In this document: positions 52,225 through 61,060 of the stretch, piece after piece | Numbering within the stretch: the first letter of the stretch is position 1 | How the letters are laid out: each line of letters opens with the position of its first letter | Source: DATKWD01 sp963704815 | GTDB taxonomy: Bacteria > Actinomycetota > Acidimicrobiia > Acidimicrobiales > Salinilacustritrichaceae | Length of the DNA stretch: 64,000 nt | Assembly (NCBI GenBank): GCA_963704815.1 | Contig: CAVPHU010000005.1 | Span: forward strand, 186,001 to 250,000 | Direction of reading: 5' to 3' | Made by a program: the position numbers and the translations under genes | Notes under the pieces: generated by a model | Databases searched by the model: none | What the model saw: the letters and a program-made list of their open reading frames with translations, nothing else | Told to the model about the DNA's origin: nothing

Positions 52225-53115
52225 ATGCCGCCCGACACCGAGCAGTGGCGGGAGCTGACACGACGGGCTGCCCTGGCCTCCCATCGCCTGGTCGGCTGGA
52301 TCTTCTGGGATCCCGTGGGCGTCGCCAACTATGCATCGCTTGGCGTTCCCGACGGGCTGGGGTACTACATCGCCACTCGTGGCCATTCGCTCGGCGACGC
52401 CGGGAACGGTGCGGTCACGGCGGCATTCGGGTCGGTCCACCCCGACTTCGTGGCCATGGCCCTGGATCTGTGTCGCAGCCACACCGACTTCGAGTCGGCG
52501 GCGTCGGCACGCGACGCCGCAGTCGTCGAGGGCCTGCACCAGTACGTGCCCGACATCTGCGAGCCCCTCGCCACCATGGGCGACGAGCTCTGGGCGGCCG
52601 CCGATGCCCTCGACCCTGCGGGTCGGGCACTGTTCGCCTCGCTCCGCGATCGGTCTCGACCCGACGATCCACTGCTGTCGGCTTGGCTCGGCGTGAATTG
52701 CATCCGTGAATGGCGAGGCGACACTCATTGGGCGATCGTCATCGCAGACGGTCTCTCGATGACCGCGGCCGGCATCCTCGACGGCGCCTGGCGCAACTAT
52801 CCCGACGACTGGCTTCCTCGCAGCCGTGGCGCCGATGACGAGGAGCTCGACGTCGCCTTCGCCGAACTCGGCAGCCGCGGCTTCGTCACCGGCGGAGAGG
52901 TCAACGCAGCCGGGCTCGCACATCGCCAAGGCCTCGAGGACCGCCTCGATGACCACTGCTCGGTCGCATGGCGACATCTGGGGGAGGCTCGAACCGCCGA
53001 GTACATCGATCTGATGAACGAGGCCGGCGTCACCCTGCTGCGACGGATCGACGAGACTGCGGGCCCCAACTGGATGCCGGCGGCTCGCGAACGGGTGCCT
53101 CCCACGTCGCCATGA
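52225..53115 (+). CDS. SCO6745 family protein
   Basis: A 296-residue helical protein. The marks I associate with the SCO6745 family are the N-terminal SHRLVGWIFWDPVGVANYAS, DGLGYYIATRGHSLGD, VTAAFGSVHPDFVAMALD, LLSAWLGVNCIREWRGDTHWAIVIA and a C-terminal winged-helix-like segment (LAELGSRGF through LEDRLD). The family is common in Actinobacteria, sometimes annotated as MarR-like or as related to SalK; its role is unproven. It starts 4 nt after the ABM gene. Confidence 0.75.
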   Translation: MPPDTEQWRELTRRAALASHRLVGWIFWDPVGVANYASLGVPDGLGYYIATRGHSLGDAGNGAVTAAFGSVHPDFVAMALDLCRSHTDFESAASARDAAVVEGLHQYVPDICEPLATMGDELWAAADALDPAGRALFASLRDRSRPDDPLLSAWLGVNCIREWRGDTHWAIVIADGLSMTAAGILDGAWRNYPDDWLPRSRGADDEELDVAFAELGSRGFVTGGEVNAAGLAHRQGLEDRLDDHCSVAWRHLGEARTAEYIDLMNEAGVTLLRRIDETAGPNWMPAARERVPPTSP

Positions 53116-53155
53116 GCACGGCCGACCCGAGGCCGAGCTGAGTGGCCCTCAGCCG

Positions 53156-54076
53156 TCATGGCCCCGAGGGCGAATCGAGGAACCTGAGCTGATCGCGGAG
53201 GGCCTCGACGGTGGGCATCGAGGCGCCGGCGGCGCGGGCCGCCTCGAGGGGCGCGTCGTAGATCGCACCGATCTCCAGCTGCCGCCCGGCATCGAAGTCG
53301 AGCTTCATGCTGGGGGCGTAGGGAGTCATCGTCCGGGTCATCTCGCGGCGGCCCTCCGCAAAGCGTTCGTCGAGGTCGGCACCGCATGCACGCCCGGCGA
53401 CCACGACCTCCGACATCACGCGAGTCACCAGAGAGGTGGCTGACGCGTGGGCCATCAGCTCGGCCGTGCCGGCGTCGAGCACCACCGACAAACCGTTGTA
53501 GGGGATGTTCCAGACCAGCTTGCGCCAGCGTGCCGTCGTCAGATCGTCGTGGGCCGCCACCGCGAACCCGGCAGCGTCGAGATCGGCTGCGAGCCGCACG
53601 ACGGCCGGCGTGATGGTGGAGGCACCGTGCTCGGCGAGGTCGACCGGTCCGTAGTCGAGGTGCTCGACATGGCCGGGCGAGCGCCGGTGTGCGCAGACGA
53701 AGCACAGTGCCCCCAGCACCGCACCGGCCGCCGGCACGGCACGCCGGAGTTCGTCCTCGACGCCGAGGCCGTTCTGGAACATCGACACCGTCGCCCCGTC
53801 GGCGACGGCCGGCCCGACGAGCTCGGCCAGGCGATCGTTCGCGGTCGTCTTGAGCGCCACGAGGACCACGTCGGCGGCGGGTGCGTCGGCGGGGGTGGAG
53901 ACCACCTCGGCGTCGAGGGCGGTGGTGGTTCCGCCGGCGTCGATCCGGATGCCGGCGGTCCGCACCTTCTCAGCGGCCGAGGGGACCACCCAGGTGACCG
54001 CGTGTCCGGCCTGCTGGAGTCGCCCGCCGTAGAGCAGGCCGACGGCACCGGCGCCGATCACGGTGTAGCGGGTCAT
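53156..54076 (-). CDS. 2-dehydropantoate 2-reductase (ketopantoate reductase family)
   Basis: A 306-residue NADPH enzyme. The Rossmann start is YTVIGAGAVGLLYGGRL. The cofactor region reads VVLVALKTTAND with the family's catalytic-domain Lys in WRKLVWNIPYNGLSV, and the C-terminal substrate motif is YAPSMKLDFDAGRQLEIGAI with the Ser-M-x-x-D pattern. In pantothenate synthesis the enzyme makes pantoate. With no panB/panC nearby it may instead serve another hydroxy-acid pathway, as many paralogues do. Confidence 0.85.
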   Translation of the reverse strand: MTRYTVIGAGAVGLLYGGRLQQAGHAVTWVVPSAAEKVRTAGIRIDAGGTTTALDAEVVSTPADAPAADVVLVALKTTANDRLAELVGPAVADGATVSMFQNGLGVEDELRRAVPAAGAVLGALCFVCAHRRSPGHVEHLDYGPVDLAEHGASTITPAVVRLAADLDAAGFAVAAHDDLTTARWRKLVWNIPYNGLSVVLDAGTAELMAHASATSLVTRVMSEVVVAGRACGADLDERFAEGRREMTRTMTPYAPSMKLDFDAGRQLEIGAIYDAPLEAARAAGASMPTVEALRDQLRFLDSPSGP

Positions 54077-54147
54077 CGTTCAGCCGGTGCATCCACCTCG
54101 ACGCGCAGTTCCACATCGACCATGGCCGGAAGGGTAATGATCGCTGG

Positions 54148-54306
54148 GTGCAGGAAAGGTCGGTGATCGTCGATTGCGATCCGGGCCACGACGATGCCAT
54201 CGCCCTGTGGCTGGCCCTGGCCCATCTCGACGTTCGGGCCGTGACCACCATCGACCACGATGGGTCCATCGAAATCCTGGCCGGCGCGCTGGCGAGCCAC
54301 GGCTGA
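54148..54306 (+). pseudogene. nucleoside hydrolase remnant (N- and C-terminal ends fused)
   Basis: A 52-residue frame from GTG 54148. It opens with SVIVDCDPGHDDAIALWLAL, the calcium-binding DxDPGxDD start of inosine-uridine nucleoside hydrolases. It then passes to TTIDHDGSIEILAGALASHG and a stop that overlaps the ribokinase start. About 250 internal codons of a normal enzyme are missing, and the join keeps the frame. The retained stop-start overlap shows that an intact nucleoside hydrolase-ribokinase operon once existed here. Confidence 0.65.
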
Positions 54307-55160
54307 TGCCCGGCACGGTGATCGTCGTGGGGTCGATCAACGTCGACTACACGATCGGCGTGCCCTCGATCCCGCGACCGGGCGAGACGGTCCTGGGCGA
54401 CGACGCTCGCATGGCCTGGGGCGGCAAGGGAGCCAATCAGGCCGTCGCCGCCGCAGCTGCCGGCGCGGACGTGTGGATGGTCGGTGCCGTGGGCGACGAC
54501 CACCTCGGGCATGAAGCAGTCGCCGCGCTCGCAGCAGCGGGCGTTCGGACCGACTTCGTCGACCGCGTCGCTCGCCCGACCGGGCTGGCGTCGATCGTCG
54601 TCGACCCCGCGGGCGAGAACGCGATCGCGGTCGCGCCGGGCGCCAACGGCGCCGTGTCGGTGCCGTCGGCGGCCGCGCTCACCGACATCGGCGATCGTGC
54701 CGTGCTGCTGGTGAGCTTGGAGATCGGCGACGACGCCGTGCTGCGCGCCGTCCAACTCGCCACGGATCGACGCTGGCCGATCGTCGTCAACCCTGCGCCG
54801 GCCACCGCGCTGCCGGCGGCGCTGCTCGAGGCCGCGCCGATCCTCATCCCCAACGAGCACGAAGCGACCGCCCTCAGCGACGAGCCCGATCCGACCGAGG
54901 CAGGCCGCCTGCTGCACCAGCGAACGAGGGCGCCGGTCGTCGTGACCGTGGGCGCCGGCGGCGCCTTGGTGATCGACGACCACGGACTGCGGCACTTCGA
55001 TGCGCCGCTGGTCGACCCGGTCGACACGACCGGCGCCGGTGATGCGTTCTGTGGCGCGTTTGCGGCCGCGATCGGCGACGAGCGTCCCCTGGGCGAGGCC
55101 GTCGAGGCCGGAATCAGCGCCGGCAGCCGGGCCGTCACCCACCCGGGTGCTCGCTGCTGA
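54306..55160 (+). CDS. ribokinase family carbohydrate kinase
   Basis: A 284-residue PfkB-family kinase. VVGSINVDYTIGVPSIPRPG and GGKGANQAVAAAAAGA form the sugar-binding N-terminal motif, and DPVDTTGAGDAFCGAFAAAI is the second signature with the catalytic Asp and anion hole GAGD. Ribose or a nucleoside-derived sugar is the likely substrate, in keeping with the nucleoside hydrolase remnant directly upstream (TGATG overlap). Slightly shorter than most ribokinases. Confidence 0.85.
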   Translation: MPGTVIVVGSINVDYTIGVPSIPRPGETVLGDDARMAWGGKGANQAVAAAAAGADVWMVGAVGDDHLGHEAVAALAAAGVRTDFVDRVARPTGLASIVVDPAGENAIAVAPGANGAVSVPSAAALTDIGDRAVLLVSLEIGDDAVLRAVQLATDRRWPIVVNPAPATALPAALLEAAPILIPNEHEATALSDEPDPTEAGRLLHQRTRAPVVVTVGAGGALVIDDHGLRHFDAPLVDPVDTTGAGDAFCGAFAAAIGDERPLGEAVEAGISAGSRAVTHPGARC

Positions 55161-55170
55161 CTCGCTCGAC

Positions 55171-56100
55171 TCAGGCGAACCGGCGGTCGAGGATCGGGTT
55201 GGTGTGGCCCCAGCCGAGATGGGCGAGCAGGTTCGACTCGGCGTCGGTCACCCCCGGCGCGACCGCACGCACCGCCCCTCCGGCGACGGCCGCGCGCTCC
55301 CACGCTTCGACGAGGCGCCGGGCAACGCCCTGGCCGCGCACGCCTTCGTCGACCCAGATGCTGCGAAACACCGATGCCCGCCGACCTCGTCGTCGACCGG
55401 CGGCAACCCCGACCACCCGGCCGCCGGGCTCGCGCGCCGTCACGACCAGTCCGTCGCCGTCACCTCGACCCAGCGCGGCGTCGGGTTCGACGCCCAGGGA
55501 TGCGGCGGCGATCGGATCGACCAACGTGGACTCGGTGAGGGTGACCCGCATCGAACCGGCATCGACCTGCGCCTCGGCTCCGAACACCGCATCGGCGATC
55601 GGTCTCCACTGCTCGGCATCGTCGACCGTCTGCAACTGCATCAGATCGAGGCCGCTGATCGAGACCTCGGCCCGGTAGCCCGACAGCAGCGAGATCGCCA
55701 CCGGGTGTTCGTCGTCGGGCCGATTGATGTCGATCGTCACGTGCGGCACGAACTCGCGCTTCTGCGGACGGTCGAGCGGACCCGAGAGACAGGCCTCGAA
55801 GACGGCGCGCACCGATTCGACCGGCTCGACCGCCAGGTACAGCACGGGGTTGGCGGGCGCGAACGTGGTGACCGGCCCGATCGCGACCTCGAGGGCAGAC
55901 GGCTGTGAGGCGGCGGCAGCACGGACGACGGAACACACCTCGTCGAGGTCTTCGTCTCGCACGTTGACCGGTGGGATGACGGTGATGTGCGGCACGATCC
56001 GGCGCATCTGGGTGTCGCCGAGCGCTCGACGCAGCCCGTCGATCTCGGTCGAACACGGGTCGGGCAGCCGGAGGACCACGGCGAGGCGGCGCTTGCTCAC
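55171..56100 (-). CDS. 2H phosphoesterase (2'-5' RNA ligase-like) fused to GNAT acetyltransferase
   Basis: A 309-residue two-domain protein. Residues 1-180 form a 2H phosphoesterase with both HxT motifs (PHITVIPP, His38; VPHVTIDI, His120), the catalytic pair for 2',3'-cyclic phosphates. Residues about 190-309 form a GNAT domain (FRSIWVDEGVRGQGVARRLVEAWE, the acetyl-CoA pyrophosphate loop). I start at GTG 56100, because starting at the ATG 56142 would overlap the divergent transcription unit and add a tail of intergenic composition. Roles in RNA-end or nucleotide repair plus acetylation are guesswork. Confidence 0.75.
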   Translation of the reverse strand: MSKRRLAVVLRLPDPCSTEIDGLRRALGDTQMRRIVPHITVIPPVNVRDEDLDEVCSVVRAAAASQPSALEVAIGPVTTFAPANPVLYLAVEPVESVRAVFEACLSGPLDRPQKREFVPHVTIDINRPDDEHPVAISLLSGYRAEVSISGLDLMQLQTVDDAEQWRPIADAVFGAEAQVDAGSMRVTLTESTLVDPIAAASLGVEPDAALGRGDGDGLVVTAREPGGRVVGVAAGRRRGRRASVFRSIWVDEGVRGQGVARRLVEAWERAAVAGGAVRAVAPGVTDAESNLLAHLGWGHTNPILDRRFA

Positions 56101-56140
56101 CTCCGAAGTCTGCCCGTTCGCATCTAACCTTGGGTGCGTC

Positions 56141-56263
56141 ATGGAGTCGTCGCCGTCGAACGTCACCGCGAGCATCTCCGATCACACCGCCAACCTCGTG
56201 GGCATCAGCATCACCGCACGGTCGGCCAAGACGTTCTTCGCCGCGGCCCCACTCGAACGGTGA
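56141..56263 (+). CDS. 40-residue leader ORF coupled to GNAT gene
   Basis: ATG 56141 opens a 40-residue frame (starts MESSPSNVTAS, ends AAAPLER) whose TGA overlaps the GTG of the following acetyltransferase. A TAACCT -10-like box lies 10 nt before it. It could be a translationally coupled small gene, or simply the leader of the GNAT gene. No family recognised. Confidence 0.3.
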   Translation: MESSPSNVTASISDHTANLVGISITARSAKTFFAAAPLER

Positions 56264-56829
56264 CGGCACCTCGGCTCCACACCGACCGGCTGCGGCTTCG
56301 TGAGTGGCGCGAGACCGACCACGACCCGTACGCGTCACTCAACGCCGATCCGGTCGTCATGGAGCACTTCCCGGCACCGCTGACCCGATCGGCGTCCGAC
56401 GCGCACATCGAGGAGATGAAGCGACGCTTCGCCCGGGGCGAGCCGTCGCTGTGGGCTGTCGAGGTGACCGATTCCGGGACGTTCGTGGGCTTCACCGGGC
56501 TGTTCGCTCCTTCGTTCGACGCATCGTTCACGCCGTGCGTCGAGGTGGGCTGGCGGTTCGCACGGGATGCCTGGGGCAAGGGCTACGCCACCGAGGCGGC
56601 AGCGGCGGCGATCACGTTCGGGTTCGACGAGCACGGCCTCGACGAGATCCTGTCGTTCGCCACCACCACCAATCTCCCGAGCCAGCGAGTCATGCAGCGA
56701 CTCGGCATGACCCACGATCCTGCCGACGATTTCGACCATCCGCGTGTCGATCCGGCCAGCCCGTTGTGCCGTCATGTGCTCTATCGGCTGACCCGGGCCG
56801 CCTGGGAGGACCCGGACCGGCATTTCTGA
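56260..56829 (+). CDS. GNAT family N-acetyltransferase (RimJ/RimL-like)
   Basis: A 189-residue acetyltransferase. RLHTDRLRLREWRETDHDPY is the typical RimL-type opening, VEVGWRFARDAWGKGYATEAAAAAI holds the acetyl-CoA-binding loop, and SFATTTNLPSQRVMQRLGM is the conserved final helix. The family acetylates protein N-termini or small amines. GTG 56260 overlaps the TGA of the small ORF upstream. Unlinked in sequence to the GNAT half of the divergent 2H-GNAT protein. Confidence 0.85.
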   Translation: MTAPRLHTDRLRLREWRETDHDPYASLNADPVVMEHFPAPLTRSASDAHIEEMKRRFARGEPSLWAVEVTDSGTFVGFTGLFAPSFDASFTPCVEVGWRFARDAWGKGYATEAAAAAITFGFDEHGLDEILSFATTTNLPSQRVMQRLGMTHDPADDFDHPRVDPASPLCRHVLYRLTRAAWEDPDRHF

Positions 56830-56861
56830 CGACTCGTCAGGTTCTGGGAGACTCGCCACCC

Positions 56862-57770
56862 ATGAGCGGAATCTGCGAAGGACGGGTCGTCGTCGTCACC
56901 GGAGCGGGGCGTGGCATCGGCCGTGAGCACGCCCTCGAACTCGGGCGACAGGGTGCCAAGGTCGTGGTCAACGACATCGGAGCCGAGCTCGACGGAACCG
57001 GACGCTCGACCGGCCCGGCCGGCGAGGTGGTCGATGCCATCGTTGCGGCCGGCGGCGAGGCCATCGCCAACGGCGACGACGTCTCGGACTGGGAGGAAAG
57101 CCAGCATCTCGTCCACTCGGCCATCGAGTCCTTCGGCGACCTCGATGCGGTCGTCAACAACGCCGGGGTCATCCGTGACCGCATGGTGTTCTCGGCCACC
57201 GAAGCAGAGTTCGACGACGTCATCCGGGTGCACCTCAAGGGCCACTTCCTCGTGGGGCGCCACGCCGCCGCCCACTGGCGCGACCAGGCCAAGGCCGGTG
57301 CCACCGTGTCGGGTCGGATCATCAACACCTCCTCGGGTGCCGGTCTGCTCGGATCGGTCGGGCAGGCCGCCTACAGCGCAGCCAAGGGTGGCATCGCCTC
57401 GCTCACCCTCGTCCAGGCCGCCGAGCTCGGCCGCTACGGCGTGACCGCCAACGCCATCGCCCCGGTGGCCCGAACCCGGATGACCGAGCAGGTGTTCGCC
57501 GAGACCATGGCCGAGCCGACCGACGGCAGCTTCGACGCCGTCGCCGCCGAGAACGTGGCGCCCCTCGTGGCGTATCTCGCCTCGGCATCGTCGGCAGAGG
57601 TCAGCGGCCGGGTCTTCGAGGTCGAGGGCGGCCGCATCCAGCTGATGGACGGGTTCCGCCACGGCGGCCAGGTCGACATCGGACGACGATGGGACCCCGC
57701 CGACATCGGCGAGGCCATGTCGACGCTGCTCGCCGACGCCCAAGACCCCGAACCCGTCTACGGCAGCTGA
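56862..57770 (+). CDS. short-chain dehydrogenase/reductase
   Basis: A 302-residue SDR. VVTGAGRGIGREHALELGRQ is the NAD(P)-binding motif (TGxxxGxG at 13-20), VNNAGVI the NNAG motif, and Ser (INTSSG) with QAAYSAAKGG (YxxxK) the active site. The extended C-terminal 60 residues resemble the 17-beta-hydroxysteroid/multifunctional-enzyme type SDR used in acyl-CoA or steroid degradation. A histidine phosphatase follows after 11 nt and a thiolase lies beyond on the other strand, so a beta-oxidation role is possible. Confidence 0.87.
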   Translation: MSGICEGRVVVVTGAGRGIGREHALELGRQGAKVVVNDIGAELDGTGRSTGPAGEVVDAIVAAGGEAIANGDDVSDWEESQHLVHSAIESFGDLDAVVNNAGVIRDRMVFSATEAEFDDVIRVHLKGHFLVGRHAAAHWRDQAKAGATVSGRIINTSSGAGLLGSVGQAAYSAAKGGIASLTLVQAAELGRYGVTANAIAPVARTRMTEQVFAETMAEPTDGSFDAVAAENVAPLVAYLASASSAEVSGRVFEVEGGRIQLMDGFRHGGQVDIGRRWDPADIGEAMSTLLADAQDPEPVYGS

Positions 57771-57781
57771 GAGGACCGACC

Positions 57782-58492
57782 ATGGCCGAACCGAACGAGC
57801 AGTACCGCCAGTCCCGCTTCACCCCACCGCCCGGCGCCTGCGAGATCCTGCTCGTGCGCCACGGCGAATCGGCCCCCGCTGTTCCCGGCCGGCCGTTCCC
57901 CCTCGTCGACGGTCACGGCGACCCGCCGCTGCATCCCGACGGCGAGGTCCAGGCCAAGCAGGTGGGAGAACGACTGATCGCCAGCGGCGAGAAGTTCGCC
58001 GCCATCTACGTCACGACCCTGCAACGCACGGTCCAGACCGCGCAGCCCCTGCTCGACCACCTCGGCATGGAGCCCCTCGTCGAGCCCGACCTGCGCGAGG
58101 TGTTCCTGGGCGACTGGGAGGGGGGCGAGTTCCGCAAACGCGCCGCCGAGCGCGACCCGGTCATCATCGAGATGTGGACCCAGCAGCGCTGGGACATCGT
58201 GCCGGGCGGCGAGCCGCAGGACGAGTTCCGGGCGCGCGTCCATCGCTCGATCGAACGCATCGCCGAGACCCATCCCGACCAGACCGTGGCCGTGTTCAGC
58301 CACGGCGGCGTGATCGGTGAGATCGTCCGCCATGCCGCCGGCGCCGAGCGTGGGTTCGTGTTCACCGGCGCCGACAACGCGTCGATCAGCCATGTCGTGG
58401 TCATGCCCGACGGTCGCTGGGCCATCCGGTGCTTCAACGACACCAGCCACCTCGGCCCCGGCTACAGCGCCACCGCCGAACCGCTGACGTAA
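57782..58492 (+). CDS. histidine phosphatase family protein
   Basis: A 236-residue phosphoglycerate-mutase-like protein. ILLVRHGESAPA gives the phospho-His and RHG motif, VTTLQRTVQTAQPL the second Arg, and VAVFSHGGVIGEIV the second catalytic His. Substrates range from sugar phosphates to phosphoproteins and cannot be deduced. It follows the SDR by 11 nt, so the two share a transcript. The stop is followed directly by the 92-bp repeat array. Confidence 0.85.
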   Translation: MAEPNEQYRQSRFTPPPGACEILLVRHGESAPAVPGRPFPLVDGHGDPPLHPDGEVQAKQVGERLIASGEKFAAIYVTTLQRTVQTAQPLLDHLGMEPLVEPDLREVFLGDWEGGEFRKRAAERDPVIIEMWTQQRWDIVPGGEPQDEFRARVHRSIERIAETHPDQTVAVFSHGGVIGEIVRHAAGAERGFVFTGADNASISHVVVMPDGRWAIRCFNDTSHLGPGYSATAEPLT

Positions 58493-58495
58493 CTC

Positions 58496-58714
58496 CGCGT
58501 TCCCCGGCCACGCAGGCCGCGCTTGGCCGGCCTCCTCGTGCCTCGTCGACCTCGCACGCCTGCTCCGCTCCCAGCACCGCCGTACCCCGCGTTCCCCGGC
58601 CACGCAGGCCGCGCTTGGCCGGCCTCCTCGTGCCTCGTCGACCTCGCACGCCTGCTCCGCTCCCAGCACCGCCGTACCCCGCGTTCCCCGGCCACACAGG
58701 CCGCGCTTGGCCGG
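58496..58714. repeat. 92-bp tandem repeat array (2.4 copies)
   Basis: Two copies of a 92-bp unit (58496-58587, 58588-58679) are virtually identical, and a third is cut off at about 58714. The unit starts CGCGTTCCCCGG and contains a local inverted CCGGCC/GGCCGG pair, so each copy can form hairpins. It fills the space between convergent histidine phosphatase and thiolase genes. All six frames read through it, but composition is non-protein-like. Confidence 0.85.
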
Positions 58715-58726
58715 GGGAAGCGCTTC

Positions 58727-59931
58727 TTACAGCCGCTCGACGATCATGGCCATGCCTTGGCCTCCGCCGACGCACATGCTCTCCATGCCGATGCGTCTTG
58801 CCCGAGTCCTCGAGGCCGTTGAGCAGGGTGGTCATGATGCGGGCGCCGGTCATGCCGAACGGGTGCCCGAGCGCGATCGAACCGCCGTTGGGGTTGAGCT
58901 TGTCCATGTCGATGCCGAGGTGCTCGGCTGACGGGAGGACCTGAGCGGCGAACGCCTCGTTGATCTCGACGATGTCGATGTCGTCGATGGTCATGCCGGC
59001 CCGCTTCATGGCCTGGCGGCACGCCTCGATGGGTCCGAGGCCCATGATCTCGGGGTTGAGGCCGGTCACGCCCGAGCTGATGATGCGGGCGAGCGGCTTG
59101 ATGCCCAGTTCCTTGGCCCGGGTGTCGCTCATGACGATCACCGCAGCGGCGCCGTCGTTGAGCGGGCAGGCGTTGCCGGCGGTCACCTGACCGTCGGGGC
59201 GGAACACCGGGCTGAGCGATCCCAGCTTCTCGAGGGTGGTGCCGGCGCGGGGACCGTCGTCCTTGCTGATCACGGTGCCGTCGGGGAGCGTGATCGGGGT
59301 GATCTCCCGCTCGAAGAACCCGTTCTCCTGGCTCTGCACGGCCAGGTCCTGGCTCCGCTTGGCGAAGGCGTCCATGTCCTCACGGCCACACGTTCTCCTT
59401 CTGGACCACGTTCTCGGCCGTCTGGCCCATGGCGATGTAGATGTCGGGCAGACCGGCCGGGGGCTCCCACGTGGGTGCGCCGCCAGCGCTGCGCTCGATC
59501 GTGCGAGCCTCGGCCTCGGCGAAGTCGGGGTGATGCGGGCCGACGTCGGACGCACCGTGGACGTAGCGGCTCACGGTCTCGACACCGGCGGCGATGAAGG
59601 CGTCGCCCTCGCCCGCCTTGATGGCATGAGCGGCCATGCGGATGGTCTGGAGCGACGACGAGCAGTAGCGGTTCACGGTCACACCCGGCACGTCGTCGAG
59701 GCCGGCCATGACGGCGGCCACCCGACCGAGGTTGTAGCCGGCCTCACCGGCGGGCTGACCGCAACCGAGGATGAGGTCCTCGATCTCGTTGGGGTCGAGC
59801 TCGGGCACCTTCTCGAGGGCAGCCTTCACGATGGTCGCGCTGAGGTCGTCGGGCCGCATGTCGACCAGCGATCCCTTGTTGGCCCGACCGATGGGCGTGC
59901 GGGCGGTCGAGACGATCACGGCTTCGGTCAT
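58727..59931 (-). CDS. acetyl-CoA acetyltransferase (thiolase), two frameshifts
   Basis: About 400 codons. From ATG 59931 it reads MTEAVIVSTARTPIGRANKG, with the nucleophile Cys in VNRYCSSSLQTI. An extra base near 59393 shifts to REDMDAFAKRSQDLAVQSQE, and IALGHPFGMTGAR holds the His. Another extra base near 58795 shifts to the last 20 residues with the second Cys (CVGGGQGMAMI) and stop at 58727. All catalytic residues are present once the shifts are bridged, so indel errors are likely. Condenses or cleaves acyl-CoA in fatty-acid metabolism. Confidence 0.82.
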
Positions 59932-60055
59932 GGGGTGCTCCTGAGAGGTGAAACGGACGAGTCAGGTCTATCAGCGACCCCATTCCGAGAGCCACCTCAC
60001 GTTCTGGTGCACGCATGTTGTTGCCAGGTGCAACATCGGTGCACCAGAACGGGGA

Positions 60056-60992
60056 TCAGTGGGGGTGGGGGTGGCCGGTGCCGGTGGGTTCGGTTCGGTG
60101 GTCGAGCCAGCGGCGGAAGCCGGCCGCGTTGGAGTGCACCCCGTTGAGCGTCTCGGCACGCTCGCGGAGCTCGGGATCGATGTCGTCGAAGTCGCCGGCG
60201 AAGGCGGACTCGAGCGCGGCGGCGATGTCGTCGCCGTTGCGCCACGCCTCCTCGGCCACCGCGGCCCAGGCCCGGAGCGTCTCGGCCGCCTCGTCGAGCA
60301 GGTCGTCGGCCGCATCGACGAGGCCGAAGTGGGCCAGCGCCAGCCCACTCGGGCGGCGGTCGGCGAACTTCTCGAGCGACACCAGCGCCTGGTCGAGATC
60401 GAAGTCGGGCGGCGGCGTGGCCGGGCGCAGCACACCGAGATCGGGCAGCCGGACACCGACCGCGTCACCGGCGAACAAGATCCCCGACTCGCTGTCGTGC
60501 AGGGCCAGGTGGTGCTTGGCGTGGCCGGGCGAATCGACGCTGGTCAGCGATCGGCCGGGACCGATCACGATCTCTTCGCCGTCGTCGAGCACCTTGATGC
60601 GCTCGGCCGGCGTCGGGTCGAGCCGCCCGTACAACGAGTCGAGCGACGTCGCCGTAGACCTGTGCGGCCGATGCGACGAGGCGGCTCGGGTCGGCCAGGT
60701 GCCGGGCCCCGCGCTCGTGCACGTACACCGTCGCCTCGGGAAAGGCCCGGGCCACGTCTCCCACACCCCCGGCATGGTCGAGGTGGATGTGGGTGACCAC
60801 CACCCCCGCCAACTGCCCGGCCGTGATGCCGAGCGCTTCGAGCTCGGCGAGCAGCACGGGCACGCTCGACTGGCTGCCGGTCTCGACCAGCACCGGGGCG
60901 TCGCCGGTGATGAGGTAGCCGGCGGTGACGTGCTCCCACCCTCCGAGCAGTGTGTCGACCTGGATGACCCCAGGGGCGATCGTCTCGGTCAC
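60056..60992 (-). CDS. MBL-fold metallo-hydrolase, frameshifted
   Basis: About 311 codons. VVVTHIHLDHAGGVG carries the HxHxDH zinc motif. SVDSPGHAKHHLAL and FAGDAVGVRLP supply the later His and Asp ligands. One extra base near 60655 breaks the frame between VYGDV and TSLDSLYGRLDP. A helical C-terminal 90 residues follow. The family includes hydrolases of lactones, thioesters and glyoxalase substrates. A TACCGT -10 box lies 6 nt before the GTG at 60992. Confidence 0.78.
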
Positions 60993-60998
60993 GGGCCG

Positions 60999-61004
60999 AC
61001 GGTA
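60999..61004 (-). promoter_or_regulatory. -10 box TACCGT, leaderless-type promoter
   Basis: Minus-strand TACCGT lies 6 nt before the GTG at 60992, in the divergent region shared with xseA. Confidence 0.4.
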
Positions 61005-61060
61005 CCTCGCCCGTCGAGGCCGCGAACGAGCCTCCGCGCAGCGCGTGGCAGAGTCGAGGG

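Noticed and set aside
58496..58714. CRISPR array
   Set aside because: The 92-bp units are contiguous with no variable spacers, and no cas genes are present.
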